This document shows, one piece after another, positions 8,020 through 15,877 of a stretch of DNA of 64,000 nucleotides. The DNA comes from DASRLE01 sp963825315. GTDB taxonomy: Bacteria > Verrucomicrobiota > Verrucomicrobiia > Limisphaerales > Palsa-1400. Both the position numbers and the translations under genes were made by a program. The first letter of the stretch is position 1. Each line of letters starts with the position of its first letter. The notes beneath the pieces were generated by a model, which saw only the letters and a program-made list of their open reading frames with translations, did no database searches and had not been told where the DNA came from. The stretch covers positions 62,001 through 126,000 of the forward strand of contig CAWGST010000002.1 in assembly GCA_963825315.1 (NCBI GenBank), read 5' to 3'.

Positions 8020-8604
8020 TTACTTCATCCCGTCCAGGGCCAGATTGAGGCGCAGGACATTTACTCCGGGGTCTCCCAGAAATCCGAGGTCCGCGGGGTC
8101 CGTGTATTGGGGAATGAGTGCCTTTACGTCCTCCACTTTCAAGCCGCGCGCTTTGGCCACGCGGGCGGCTTGGATTTGGGCATTTTCCACGCTGATGTGA
8201 GGGTCAAGGCCGCTGGCCGACGCGGTCACGGCATCGGCGGGCACGGGCGCGTTGGCCGCCAGGCCGTTTTGCGTCCGATAATCCGCCACGTTTTGCTTGA
8301 TCGAATCGGCCAGTTTTTGCGAGGTCGGCCCCAGGTTGCTGCCGCCCGAACTGGTCGAATCGTAGCCGTTGCCGGCGGCGGAAGGCCGCGGATGAAAATA
8401 CTTGTCGGCGCTGAAATTCTGGCCGATCAACTTGGAGCCGACCACCGTTCCCCTGGCGTCAACGATCAGGCTGCCGTTGGCTTTGTCGGCAAAGAGGGCC
8501 TGCCCGATTCCAAAAACGATCAGCGGATAAATCCCGCAGCAGACAACGGCCAAAATCAAGGTCGAGAAAATGGCGCCGCGCAGTTGGGCAAGGAATTCTT
8601 TCAT
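8020..8604 (-). CDS. kdpC: potassium-transporting ATPase subunit C
   Basis: KdpC (194 residues) is the small bitopic subunit that stabilises the KdpFABC high-affinity potassium pump and raises ATP affinity of KdpB. It has one N-terminal membrane helix (about residues 12-34), then the soluble domain with FHPRPSAAGNGYDSTSSGGS and ASGLDPHISVENAQIQAARV, both diagnostic. Length is normal (about 190). It lies three bases downstream of kdpB and is the last gene of the operon; no kdpD or kdpE follows. Confidence 0.96.
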   Translation of the reverse strand: MKEFLAQLRGAIFSTLILAVVCCGIYPLIVFGIGQALFADKANGSLIVDARGTVVGSKLIGQNFSADKYFHPRPSAAGNGYDSTSSGGSNLGPTSQKLADSIKQNVADYRTQNGLAANAPVPADAVTASASGLDPHISVENAQIQAARVAKARGLKVEDVKALIPQYTDPADLGFLGDPGVNVLRLNLALDGMK

Positions 8605-8607
8605 AGG

Positions 8608-10647
8608 TCAAACAAATTTCAGGGCGGTTATAATGAGATCGATGGCTTTGATGCCCACGAACGGGATCATCACGCCGCCCAGGCCGTAGATGAGCAGGTT
8701 GCGCTGCAAAATGGCCAGCGCGCCAATCGGTTTGTACTTTACTCCGCGCAAGGCCAGCGGAATGAGCGCGATGATGATCAGCGCGTTAAAAATGACGGCG
8801 CTCAAAATCGCGCTCGTCGGGCTGTGCAGGTTCATGACGTTGAGCGGGGCGATGGCGGGGAAGGTCGTCATCAGCATGGCCGGAACAATGGCAAAATACT
8901 TGGCAACGTCATTGGCGATGCTGAAGGTCGTCAGCGAACCGCGCGTGATGAGCAGTTGTTTGCCGATCTCGACAATCTCAATGAGCTTGGTGGGATTGCT
9001 GTCCAGATCGACCATGTTGCCGGCTTCGCGCGCGGCTTGGGTGCCGGTGTTCATGGCCACGCCGACGTCGGCCTGGGCCAGGGCGGGCGCGTCATTGGTG
9101 CCGTCGCCGGTCATGGCCACGAGGTGCCCGGCGGCCTGTTCTTCGCGGATGCGTTTGAGTTTCTGTTCGGGCGTGGCCTGGGCCATGAAATCGTCCACCC
9201 CGGCCTCGGCGGCGATGGCGGCGGCGGTCAATTGATTGTCGCCGGTGATCATGACGGTGCGAATGCCCATCCTGCGCAATTGGGCGAAGCGTTCCTTGAT
9301 GCCGCCTTTGACCACGTCCTTCAGTTGCACGACCCCGAGCACGTCGCGCCCTTCGGCCACAACGAGCGGAGTGCCGCCCGAGCGCGAAATTTCTTCGACC
9401 GTGTCGTTGACCTGTTGCGGAAACTTGCCCCCCGCCTGGTCCACGTAAACGGAAATGGCCTGGGCGGCGCCTTTGCGGATGCTGCGGGCCGGTTGCCCGG
9501 CCAGCGCCGGAAAATCGACGCCGCTCATCCGCGTTTGCGCGGTGAACGCGACAAACTGCGCATGGGTTTGCGCCACTTCGCGTCCGCGCAGGTTGAACTT
9601 TTCCTTGGCCAGCACAACAATCGAGCGGCCTTCCGGCGTTTCGTCGGCCAGCGAAGCCAGTTGCGCGGCGTCGGCCAGGCGGTCTGGCTTGACGGCGGGC
9701 GCGGGAATGAAAGCGGTGGCCATGCGGTTGCCCAGCGTGATCGTGCCGGTTTTATCGAGCAGCAGCACGTCCACGTCCCCCGCCGCCTCGACCGCGCGCC
9801 CGCTCATGGCCAGCACATTGCGGCGGGTCAGTCGGTCAATGCCGCTGATGCCAATGGCGCTGAGCAATCCGCCGATGGTCGTCGGGATCAAACAGACCAG
9901 CAGCGCGACCAGCACCGGCACGGAAAAATCCGTGTCGGAGTAGATGCCGAACGGCTTGAGCGTCACGCAGACCAGCAGGAAAATAAAGGTCAGCGCCGCC
10001 AGCAGAATGGTCAGGGCAATTTCGTTGGGTGTTTTTTGGCGCCTGGCCCCTTCCACCATGGCAATCATCCGATCCAAAAACGTGTTGCCTTTTTCGGAGG
10101 TGATGCGAATGACGATGCGATCACTCAAGACCCGCGTGCCGCCGGTCACCGCGCTGCGGTCGCCGCCGCTCTCCCGTATGACGGGCGCCGATTCGCCCGT
10201 GATGGCCGCCTCATCCACGCTGGCAATGCCTTCGACCACGTCGCCGTCCGCGGGAATAATGTCGCCCGCCTCGCACACCACCAGGTCGCCCTTCTGCAAG
10301 TCCGTGGCCGGCACCGGTTCCTCGCGCTTGTCGCGCAAGCGGCGGGCGATGGTTTCCTTGCGGCTTTTGCGCAAACTGTCGGCCTGCGCCTTGCCCCGTC
10401 CTTCGGCGACGGCTTCGGCGAAATTGGCAAAGAGGACGGTGAACCACAGCCAGAGCGCCAGTTGAAAAATAAATCCCCGATCCGTTTTTGAGGTGAAAAT
10501 GCCGACGGTGGTCAGGGCCGCTCCCACCATGGTGACAAACATGACCGGGTTCTTGATCATGAGCCGGGGATTGAGCTTTTTGAACGAGTTGACCAGGGCC
10601 GGCCCGGCGATGTCCCAGTCAAACAGAGAAGGAGCCTTATGCGTCAT
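8608..10647 (-). CDS. kdpB: potassium-transporting ATPase ATP-binding subunit B
   Basis: KdpB (679 residues) is the P-type ATPase subunit of the KdpFABC pump. Seen in order: N-terminal membrane helices, the actuator loop ITGESAPVIRESGG, the phosphorylation motif LLLDKTGTITLGNR with Asp near residue 298, the nucleotide-binding part, the hinge MTGDGTNDAPALAQADVG, and the C-terminal helices with VMNLHSPTSAILSA. Length matches the family. The ATG overlaps the kdpA stop in an ATGA tetrad, implying translational coupling. The Ser of the TGES loop, whose phosphorylation inhibits the E. coli pump, is conserved. Confidence 0.97.
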   Translation of the reverse strand: MTHKAPSLFDWDIAGPALVNSFKKLNPRLMIKNPVMFVTMVGAALTTVGIFTSKTDRGFIFQLALWLWFTVLFANFAEAVAEGRGKAQADSLRKSRKETIARRLRDKREEPVPATDLQKGDLVVCEAGDIIPADGDVVEGIASVDEAAITGESAPVIRESGGDRSAVTGGTRVLSDRIVIRITSEKGNTFLDRMIAMVEGARRQKTPNEIALTILLAALTFIFLLVCVTLKPFGIYSDTDFSVPVLVALLVCLIPTTIGGLLSAIGISGIDRLTRRNVLAMSGRAVEAAGDVDVLLLDKTGTITLGNRMATAFIPAPAVKPDRLADAAQLASLADETPEGRSIVVLAKEKFNLRGREVAQTHAQFVAFTAQTRMSGVDFPALAGQPARSIRKGAAQAISVYVDQAGGKFPQQVNDTVEEISRSGGTPLVVAEGRDVLGVVQLKDVVKGGIKERFAQLRRMGIRTVMITGDNQLTAAAIAAEAGVDDFMAQATPEQKLKRIREEQAAGHLVAMTGDGTNDAPALAQADVGVAMNTGTQAAREAGNMVDLDSNPTKLIEIVEIGKQLLITRGSLTTFSIANDVAKYFAIVPAMLMTTFPAIAPLNVMNLHSPTSAILSAVIFNALIIIALIPLALRGVKYKPIGALAILQRNLLIYGLGGVMIPFVGIKAIDLIITALKFV

Positions 10648-12566
10648 AAATTATAGAGTTTGCCCTGGGCGGTGAGAAAGTGCTCGACGATGGGGCCGAG
10701 GGTGAGCGCCGGCAGGAAATTCAGCGCGCCCACCAGCAGCACGGTGCCGAGCACCAGCACCACAAACGTCACGCCGGCAACCGGGAAAGTCCCGGCGCTG
10801 GGCGGCGAAATCTTCTTTTGCACGAGCGAACCGGCCAGGGCCAGGATGGGCACGATCATGAGGAAGCGCCCGATCAGCATGGCCAGACCAATGGTGGTAT
10901 TGAGCCAGGGGGTATTGGCGTTCAGCCCGGCAAAAGCGCTGCCGTTATTGCCGTTGGCGGAACTGAAGGCGTAAAGGATTTCGCTCAGGCCATGCGGCCC
11001 CGCATTGCTCCGCGCGTCCAGCCCCCATTTGCTGACCGAGGCCCACGCGGCAAACCCCAGAATGGACACCGCCAGCACCAGCAGCGCCAGCATGGCCATC
11101 TTCACGTCGTAGGACTGGATTTTTTTGCCGAGATATTCCGGCGTCCGGCCCACCATCAAACCGGCGATAAACACCGCCAGCACCACGAAAACCAACATGC
11201 CGTACAATCCCGCCCCCACCCCGCCAATAATGATTTCGCCCAGTTGGATGTTGAAAAGCGGAACGAATCCGCCCAGGGCGGTCAAGGAATCATGCATCGT
11301 ATTGACCGCCCCGCAGGAAGCGTCGGTCGTGACGGTAGTAAAAAGCGCGGAATTGAAAATGCCAAAGCGGACTTCCTTGCCTTCCATGTTGCCGCCGGCG
11401 GAGGCGACGCCCAATTGGTGGTGAATCGGATTGCCCGCCGTTTCCGCCCACCAGCAAATCAGCACCCCGGCCATAAACAGGACCATCATCGCCGCCCAAA
11501 CGGACCAGCCGTGCGCCTGGTTTTTGCTCATGCGGCCCAGGTAATAAGTCAGCCCGCTGCCAATGGAGAAAATGGCGAGCATTTGGATGAAATTCGAGAG
11601 CGGGGTCGGGTTCTCGAAGGGATGGGCGGCGTTGGCGTTGGTGTAGCCGCCGCCGTTGGTGCCAAGCATCTTGATGGCCACCTGCGAGGCCATGGGGCCT
11701 TGCGGAATGGATTGCTCCTCCACCTTTTGATCGACCATGACCGGCACGTTCGTCATGATCGGCGCGCCCTTGGCGTCAACTTGTGGCGTGTCCACCATGA
11801 CGGCAACGCCATTAGTGAGAACAGGCTGGCCTTTGGCATCCAGCTTGGGCATGGAGAGGACCAATGGGATGTTAGTCGTCACGTTATTACCCTTGTCATC
11901 AGTTTTTTGCACCTGAATGGTGTAAGACTCCGTGAGTTTGGCTTTGGTGTACGGTTTGAAATTCTGGATCATGCCCTGCGAAACCAGGAAGACGGCGATG
12001 ACGATGCAAATGGGCACGAGCAGGTAATAAGTCGTGCGCACCAGATCCACCCAGAAATTGCCGATGGTTTTGGCCGAGTGCCGCGTCACGGCCCGCACCA
12101 CCGCGGCGGCAATGGCAATGCCTGTCGCGGCCGAGGTGAAGTTATGAATGACAAGCGCGACCATCTGCGAGAGATAGGACATGGTTGATTCGCCGGTGTA
12201 AGCCTGCCAATTGGTATTGGTGGCGAAACTGACGGCGGTGTTGAAGGACAAATCCGGACTCAGATTGTCAAACCCCTGCGGATTCAACGGCAGGTGTTTT
12301 TGCAACCGCAGAATGGCATAAGTAAACAAGCACCCGACCAGGCTGAAGAGCAGCATGGCAAAGGTGTATTGAATCCAACTGTGCTCGCGCCTGGCATCCA
12401 CGCCCATCACCCGGTAGGTCAGGCGTTCGCATGGACGGAGGATGGGATCAAACCAGGTTTTTCCATTGGCATCCAGGACCTGGCAGAGATAGAGGCCCAT
12501 CGGTTTGGTGATCGCCGCCAGGACGGCGACATAGCAGGCCAGTTGAAGCCAATCAATAACACGCAT
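10644..12566 (-). CDS. kdpA: potassium-transporting ATPase subunit A with an insertion
   Basis: KdpA is the potassium-selective channel-like subunit of the Kdp pump. The family landmarks are present: SFNTAVSFATNTNWQ for the first selectivity filter, MLGTNGGGYTNANAAHPFENPT for the second, and FILP-type filter sequences further on. At 640 residues it is about 40-80 longer than usual. The extra length lies at about residues 210-280, before QGPMASQVAIKMLGTNGGG. There the E. coli protein has a short periplasmic loop, but this one carries three related units, DDKGNNVTTN, LDAKGQPVLTNG and VDAKGAPIMTNV. KdpA and KdpB overlap by four bases. The rest of the protein is intact, so the pump is probably functional. 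Confidence 0.95.
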   Translation of the reverse strand: MRVIDWLQLACYVAVLAAITKPMGLYLCQVLDANGKTWFDPILRPCERLTYRVMGVDARREHSWIQYTFAMLLFSLVGCLFTYAILRLQKHLPLNPQGFDNLSPDLSFNTAVSFATNTNWQAYTGESTMSYLSQMVALVIHNFTSAATGIAIAAAVVRAVTRHSAKTIGNFWVDLVRTTYYLLVPICIVIAVFLVSQGMIQNFKPYTKAKLTESYTIQVQKTDDKGNNVTTNIPLVLSMPKLDAKGQPVLTNGVAVMVDTPQVDAKGAPIMTNVPVMVDQKVEEQSIPQGPMASQVAIKMLGTNGGGYTNANAAHPFENPTPLSNFIQMLAIFSIGSGLTYYLGRMSKNQAHGWSVWAAMMVLFMAGVLICWWAETAGNPIHHQLGVASAGGNMEGKEVRFGIFNSALFTTVTTDASCGAVNTMHDSLTALGGFVPLFNIQLGEIIIGGVGAGLYGMLVFVVLAVFIAGLMVGRTPEYLGKKIQSYDVKMAMLALLVLAVSILGFAAWASVSKWGLDARSNAGPHGLSEILYAFSSANGNNGSAFAGLNANTPWLNTTIGLAMLIGRFLMIVPILALAGSLVQKKISPPSAGTFPVAGVTFVVLVLGTVLLVGALNFLPALTLGPIVEHFLTAQGKLYNL

Positions 12567-12575
12567 ATTGAGCCT

Positions 12576-12659
12576 CTAAAATTTTTCCGGCCAAACCATG
12601 GCCACGAACAAATAAACGAAAAGCAACAGAGAGATAATCCCGACGACGATATTTTCCAT
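12576..12659 (-). CDS. kdpF: KdpF small membrane subunit
   Basis: A 27-residue peptide starting MENIVVGIISLLLFVYLFVA and ending in MVWPEKF, a single membrane helix with a short polar tail, just as KdpF proteins (27-30 residues). KdpF stabilises the KdpABC complex. AGGAGG lies five bases before the ATG, a strong ribosome site by the standard of this genome. It is nine bases upstream of kdpA. It is too short for routine gene calling. Confidence 0.88.
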   Translation of the reverse strand: MENIVVGIISLLLFVYLFVAMVWPEKF

Positions 12660-12666
12660 AGTCCTC

Positions 12667-12750
12667 CTAGATTTTTTCGCAAAAGCGGGCATAAAGCGCC
12701 GCCAGCGCAAAAAATGCGACCATCACTGCGATAAAGATCAAGTCATTCAT
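12667..12750 (-). CDS. 27-residue membrane peptide leading the kdp operon
   Basis: The frame encodes MNDLIFIAVMVAFFALAALY followed by ARFCEKI: one hydrophobic helix, then a short charged tail with a Cys. It precedes kdpF by seven bases, its stop overlaps the AGGAGG ribosome site of kdpF, and it has GGAAAG before its own ATG. Peptides of this shape are found first in the kdp operons of several phyla, usually unannotated. A role as an extra regulatory or assembly subunit of the pump is inference. It is not related to KdpF by obvious sequence. Confidence 0.7.
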   Translation of the reverse strand: MNDLIFIAVMVAFFALAALYARFCEKI

Positions 12751-12815
12751 AAAACTTTCCGGCGCGCCATGCGCCTCTTACTTTGGCAACCATGCCACAC
12801 GGACGGTGCGAGGCG

Positions 12816-12844
12816 ATAATTAAAATCCGGCTGGAAGATGTTAA
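12816..12844 (-). promoter_or_regulatory. possible kdp promoter
   Basis: On the minus strand TTAACA, a 17-base spacer and AATTAT form a plausible sigma-70 pair about 65 bases upstream of the first kdp peptide. The surrounding A/T tracts lie between the kdp operon and the divergent TMTC-like gene, so elements for both directions may be interleaved here. Confidence 0.3.
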
Positions 12845-12919
12845 AAAAGTGTTAAAATGCCGTCTCTTGGGACAATTCCCGCCTTGTCTTTGCCGCCCTT
12901 TCCCTTTATTTGGTGAGTC

Positions 12920-14989
12920 ATGGACGATGCGCAGAGGAGACGTCAGACTTGGCTGATCTGCCTTGGCCTGGCGTTGGCGGTTCTGGCGGCTTATGCACCG
13001 GTTTGGCGCGCCGGATTTATCACCTACGACGATCCCGCTTACGTCACCGCCAACCCGCACGTCCAGGGCACCTTGAGTTGGGCCGGCCTTCTTTGGGCGT
13101 TGACGACGGGCCACGCCAGCAACTGGCATCCGCTGACCTGGATTTCCCACATGCTGGATTTTCAACTCTATGGAATGAATCCCGCCGGCCATCATCTGAC
13201 GAGCGTGGCCTTGCATCTGGCCAACTCCATCCTGCTGTTCCTGCTTCTCCAGCGCATGACCAAGGCGACGTGGCCCGGCGCGATGGTCGCGGCCTTGTTC
13301 GCCCTTCATCCGTTGCACGTCGAGTCGGTGGCCTGGGTGTCCGAACGGAAGGATGTTCTGAGCGCCCTGTTTTGGATTCTGTCCATTTGGGCCTATATCC
13401 GCTTCGTGGAGGAATCCGGGGCCGGGAAGGCAAAGGGCAAAACTTTTTATATTTTGTCCGTCGTTCTCTTTGCCCTGGGCCTGGCGGCGAAACCGATGCT
13501 GGTGACGCTGCCCTTCGTATTGCTTCTTCTTGACTATTGGCCTCTGCAACGCCGCCAGACCCCCATCGCCGGGTTGTTCGTTGAAAAGACCCCTTATTTT
13601 ATTCTGGCGGCTGCATCCTGCATGGTCACTTTTTTCGTGCAACTCCAGGGCGGTTCGGTGATGCCGCTGGCCAGACTGCCGTTCGGCATGCGCCTGGCCA
13701 ACGTGCCTGTGGCCTGTGTGCGTTACGTGGCGAAGACCTTCTGGCCGGCGCATTTGGCCATGGCCTATCCCATGCTGAAATGGCCGGTTTGGGCCGTGGC
13801 CGGCGCCACCGTGCTTCTGCTGCTGTTGTCGGGGTTGGCGCTCTGGCGCGTCCGTGCCCAGCCCTGGCTGGCCGTGGGCTGGCTGTGGTTTTTGGGCACG
13901 TTGGCGCCCGTCATCGGAGTGGTTCAAGTCGGAATGCAGTCCATGGCCGACCGCTACAGTTATATTCCGAGTATCGGACTGTTTATCGCGGTCGTTTGGG
14001 CCGCGCGGGACTGGGGCGTCCGCCTGGGCGCGCGGGCGCCGGCGATTTTGGGTGTTCTGGCCGCGGCGATTTGCCTTGTGTTGACTGCGCGGCAGGCAGC
14101 CTGCTGGGAAAACGACCAGACCCTGTTTCTGCATGCGATCCAGAACACAAAGAGTAACTTTATCGCCTACGCCGGGCTGGGAAACTATGAGGGGCTGCAC
14201 GGCCACACCAACATTGCGATCAGTTACCTGGAAACCTCGGTGCGGATCAATCCCAATTTCCCAAGTTCCAGAAACAATCTGGGCAGAATTCTCCTGATGG
14301 AAGGCCGGGACGACGAGGCGCTGGCGCAGTTGCAGAAGGCCGTTTCCCTGGATCCCGATTTGGCCGATGCCCGTTACAATCTCGGCTATGCTTTGCTGGC
14401 CAAGGGCCGGGTGGGCGAGGCCTTGGATCAGTTTCAAGCACAGGTCAATTTGCAGCCGGCGGATTTCAAGGCTCAAAACAACATGGGCACCGTCCTCCTG
14501 CAAAACGGTCTGGCCGGGGACGCCATTGCGTATTTGCAAAAGGCCGTCGAAATCAAACCGGCTGACGCCGAGCCGCATTACCTGCTGGGCAACGCGCTCT
14601 TCCGGACGGGCCGCGTTGCGGAAGCGATTCGTCACTATGAAAAGGCCATTCAACTCAACCCGGACCACATCCAGGCCCGCAATGACCTGGCTTGGATACT
14701 GGCCTGCCATCCGGACCCATCCATTCGCGATGGCGCGAGGGCTGTGGCGCTGGCGATGCGCGCCGATCAACTCTCCGGCGGGCAAAATCCGGTGGTTATC
14801 GGCACACTCGCCGCCGGATATGCTGAAGCCGGAAGATTTTCCGACGCCATCGCCGCCGGCAAGCGCGCCTGCCAGGCGGCCCTGGCCCAGACCAACAGCG
14901 TGCTGGCGGAGTTGCTGGAGAAGCGGCTGGGCTTCTACCAAGCCGGCTCGCCGTGGCGAGACACATCAGAAGTAAGAATTAAGAAGTAA
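12920..14989 (+). CDS. TMTC-like O-glycosyltransferase with TPR repeats (copy A)
   Basis: A 689-residue membrane protein with two parts. Residues about 1-390 hold some ten hydrophobic helices and the motifs GFITYDDPAYVTANPHVQ (acidic pair in the first loop), NWHPLTWISHMLD, GMNPAGHHLTSVALHLANS and FALHPLHVESVAWVSERKD, which I recognise as the bacterial relatives of TMTC/PMT-type O-mannosyltransferases (DUF1736-like, GT-C fold). Residues about 400-640 hold about six TPR units. The acidic pair is where GT-C enzymes bind metal or substrate, so a lipid-linked sugar donor is inferred. It is one of five paralogues here. Its C-terminal residues SEVRIKK are encoded inside an inverted repeat. It is divergent from the kdp operon. 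Confidence 0.8.
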   Translation: MDDAQRRRQTWLICLGLALAVLAAYAPVWRAGFITYDDPAYVTANPHVQGTLSWAGLLWALTTGHASNWHPLTWISHMLDFQLYGMNPAGHHLTSVALHLANSILLFLLLQRMTKATWPGAMVAALFALHPLHVESVAWVSERKDVLSALFWILSIWAYIRFVEESGAGKAKGKTFYILSVVLFALGLAAKPMLVTLPFVLLLLDYWPLQRRQTPIAGLFVEKTPYFILAAASCMVTFFVQLQGGSVMPLARLPFGMRLANVPVACVRYVAKTFWPAHLAMAYPMLKWPVWAVAGATVLLLLLSGLALWRVRAQPWLAVGWLWFLGTLAPVIGVVQVGMQSMADRYSYIPSIGLFIAVVWAARDWGVRLGARAPAILGVLAAAICLVLTARQAACWENDQTLFLHAIQNTKSNFIAYAGLGNYEGLHGHTNIAISYLETSVRINPNFPSSRNNLGRILLMEGRDDEALAQLQKAVSLDPDLADARYNLGYALLAKGRVGEALDQFQAQVNLQPADFKAQNNMGTVLLQNGLAGDAIAYLQKAVEIKPADAEPHYLLGNALFRTGRVAEAIRHYEKAIQLNPDHIQARNDLAWILACHPDPSIRDGARAVALAMRADQLSGGQNPVVIGTLAAGYAEAGRFSDAIAAGKRACQAALAQTNSVLAELLEKRLGFYQAGSPWRDTSEVRIKK

Positions 14990-15083
14990 GAATTAAGAAA
15001 AACATCCGCACGATAGGCAAGGCAACATCCTTCGTTCACTTCCGCAAATCTTTTTCTTCCTTCATAATTCTCAATTCTTACTT
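14984..15083. repeat. inverted repeat spanning two convergent gene ends
   Basis: AAGTAAGAATTAAGAA at 14984-14999 faces its near-perfect reverse complement (one mismatch) at 15068-15083. The left arm is also part of a tandem copy 14 bases earlier (about 14970-14983). The stop codons of TMTC-like copy A and of the cupin gene both fall inside the arms. It could act as a bidirectional terminator; the arms are AT-rich and 68 bases apart. Confidence 0.65.
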
Positions 15084-15827
15084 CAGCGCCACCGGTCGGT
15101 TGACGTCTTTGTAATAGATGTAGCTGGCCGGCGCGGGGCCTGTGGCGACAAACCATTGCGGGCAATAGGGAGCCATCCAGATAACATCCCCGGCCTGCAC
15201 CGGATGCCAATCCGCATCCAAACGATAGATGCCCTGCCCTTTGAGCATCAACAAACCGTGCTCCATAATGTGGGTTTCAACCAGCGGCAGGGTCGCGCCC
15301 GGTTGATAGGTGAAAATGTTGACCGCCATGTCGAAAGCGGGTTGCGCGGGCAAAAGCACTTGCAGGAGCGCGTCTTTGTTGCCCAAAAACGGCTGGCCGG
15401 CAATCGTCTTTGCATGGCCGACAACGACGCCCGGTTTTTCATAACCAGGCAGGGCCTGGAATTTTTTCTCGAAGATCAACAAACGCGCGCCGGCGCCGGG
15501 CTGGCTGAAATGAAAATCGGTTTGCGGCGGGACGTAAGCGAAGCTTCCCGCAACCAGCCGGCTTTTTTTCCCGGACAAATTGGCGGCGCACCCGCCTTCG
15601 AGCAGGTAGGCGAGGTATTCATTGGCCCCGGTGTTGCCCCGGCCCTCGCCCTTTTTCTCGAAGGTGATTTGCCACTGGCAAAAATGCGCGCCCATCGCGG
15701 GCGAGATCTGCGCGACCGGCACAGCATTGCGCCAGCCCGGCAGCCAGCTCGGCACGTATCCGGCAGGCGTCCGCAGGGCATAACGTTCTTTGATCACGTC
15801 GCGCGAGTGTCCATACAATTGATTCAT
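15078..15827 (-). CDS. allE: (S)-ureidoglycine aminohydrolase-like bicupin
   Basis: A 249-residue double-cupin protein matching AllE/YlbA, which converts (S)-ureidoglycine to (S)-ureidoglycolate and ammonia in purine (allantoin) degradation. The C-terminal cupin shows the family motif HIMEHGLLMLKGQGIYRL, which carries the metal-binding His and Glu, then WHPVQAGDVIWMAPYCPQWF. The N-terminal cupin has GANEYLAYLLEGG and AYVPPQTDFHF. Length fits (about 245-260). No other allantoin gene (allB, allC, allA or uricase) is near, so the pathway role depends on genes elsewhere. It lies between two convergent and divergent TMTC-like genes with no operon partner. Confidence 0.85.
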   Translation of the reverse strand: MNQLYGHSRDVIKERYALRTPAGYVPSWLPGWRNAVPVAQISPAMGAHFCQWQITFEKKGEGRGNTGANEYLAYLLEGGCAANLSGKKSRLVAGSFAYVPPQTDFHFSQPGAGARLLIFEKKFQALPGYEKPGVVVGHAKTIAGQPFLGNKDALLQVLLPAQPAFDMAVNIFTYQPGATLPLVETHIMEHGLLMLKGQGIYRLDADWHPVQAGDVIWMAPYCPQWFVATGPAPASYIYYKDVNRPVALK

Positions 15828-15877
15828 GGCAGAGGATTAGCAGAGACGGGCCGTTTTGTCGCTGCCAAATGATGCCT

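Noticed and set aside
7924..10491. An 855-codon open frame on the plus strand opposite kdpC and kdpB
   Set aside because: It is the complement of the well-conserved kdpBC genes, rich in His, Gln and Arg as antisense frames of GC-rich genes are; no domain resembles a real protein.
12743..14941. A 732-codon minus-strand frame opposite TMTC-like copy A
   Set aside because: Shadow of copy A, with low-complexity composition and no family match.
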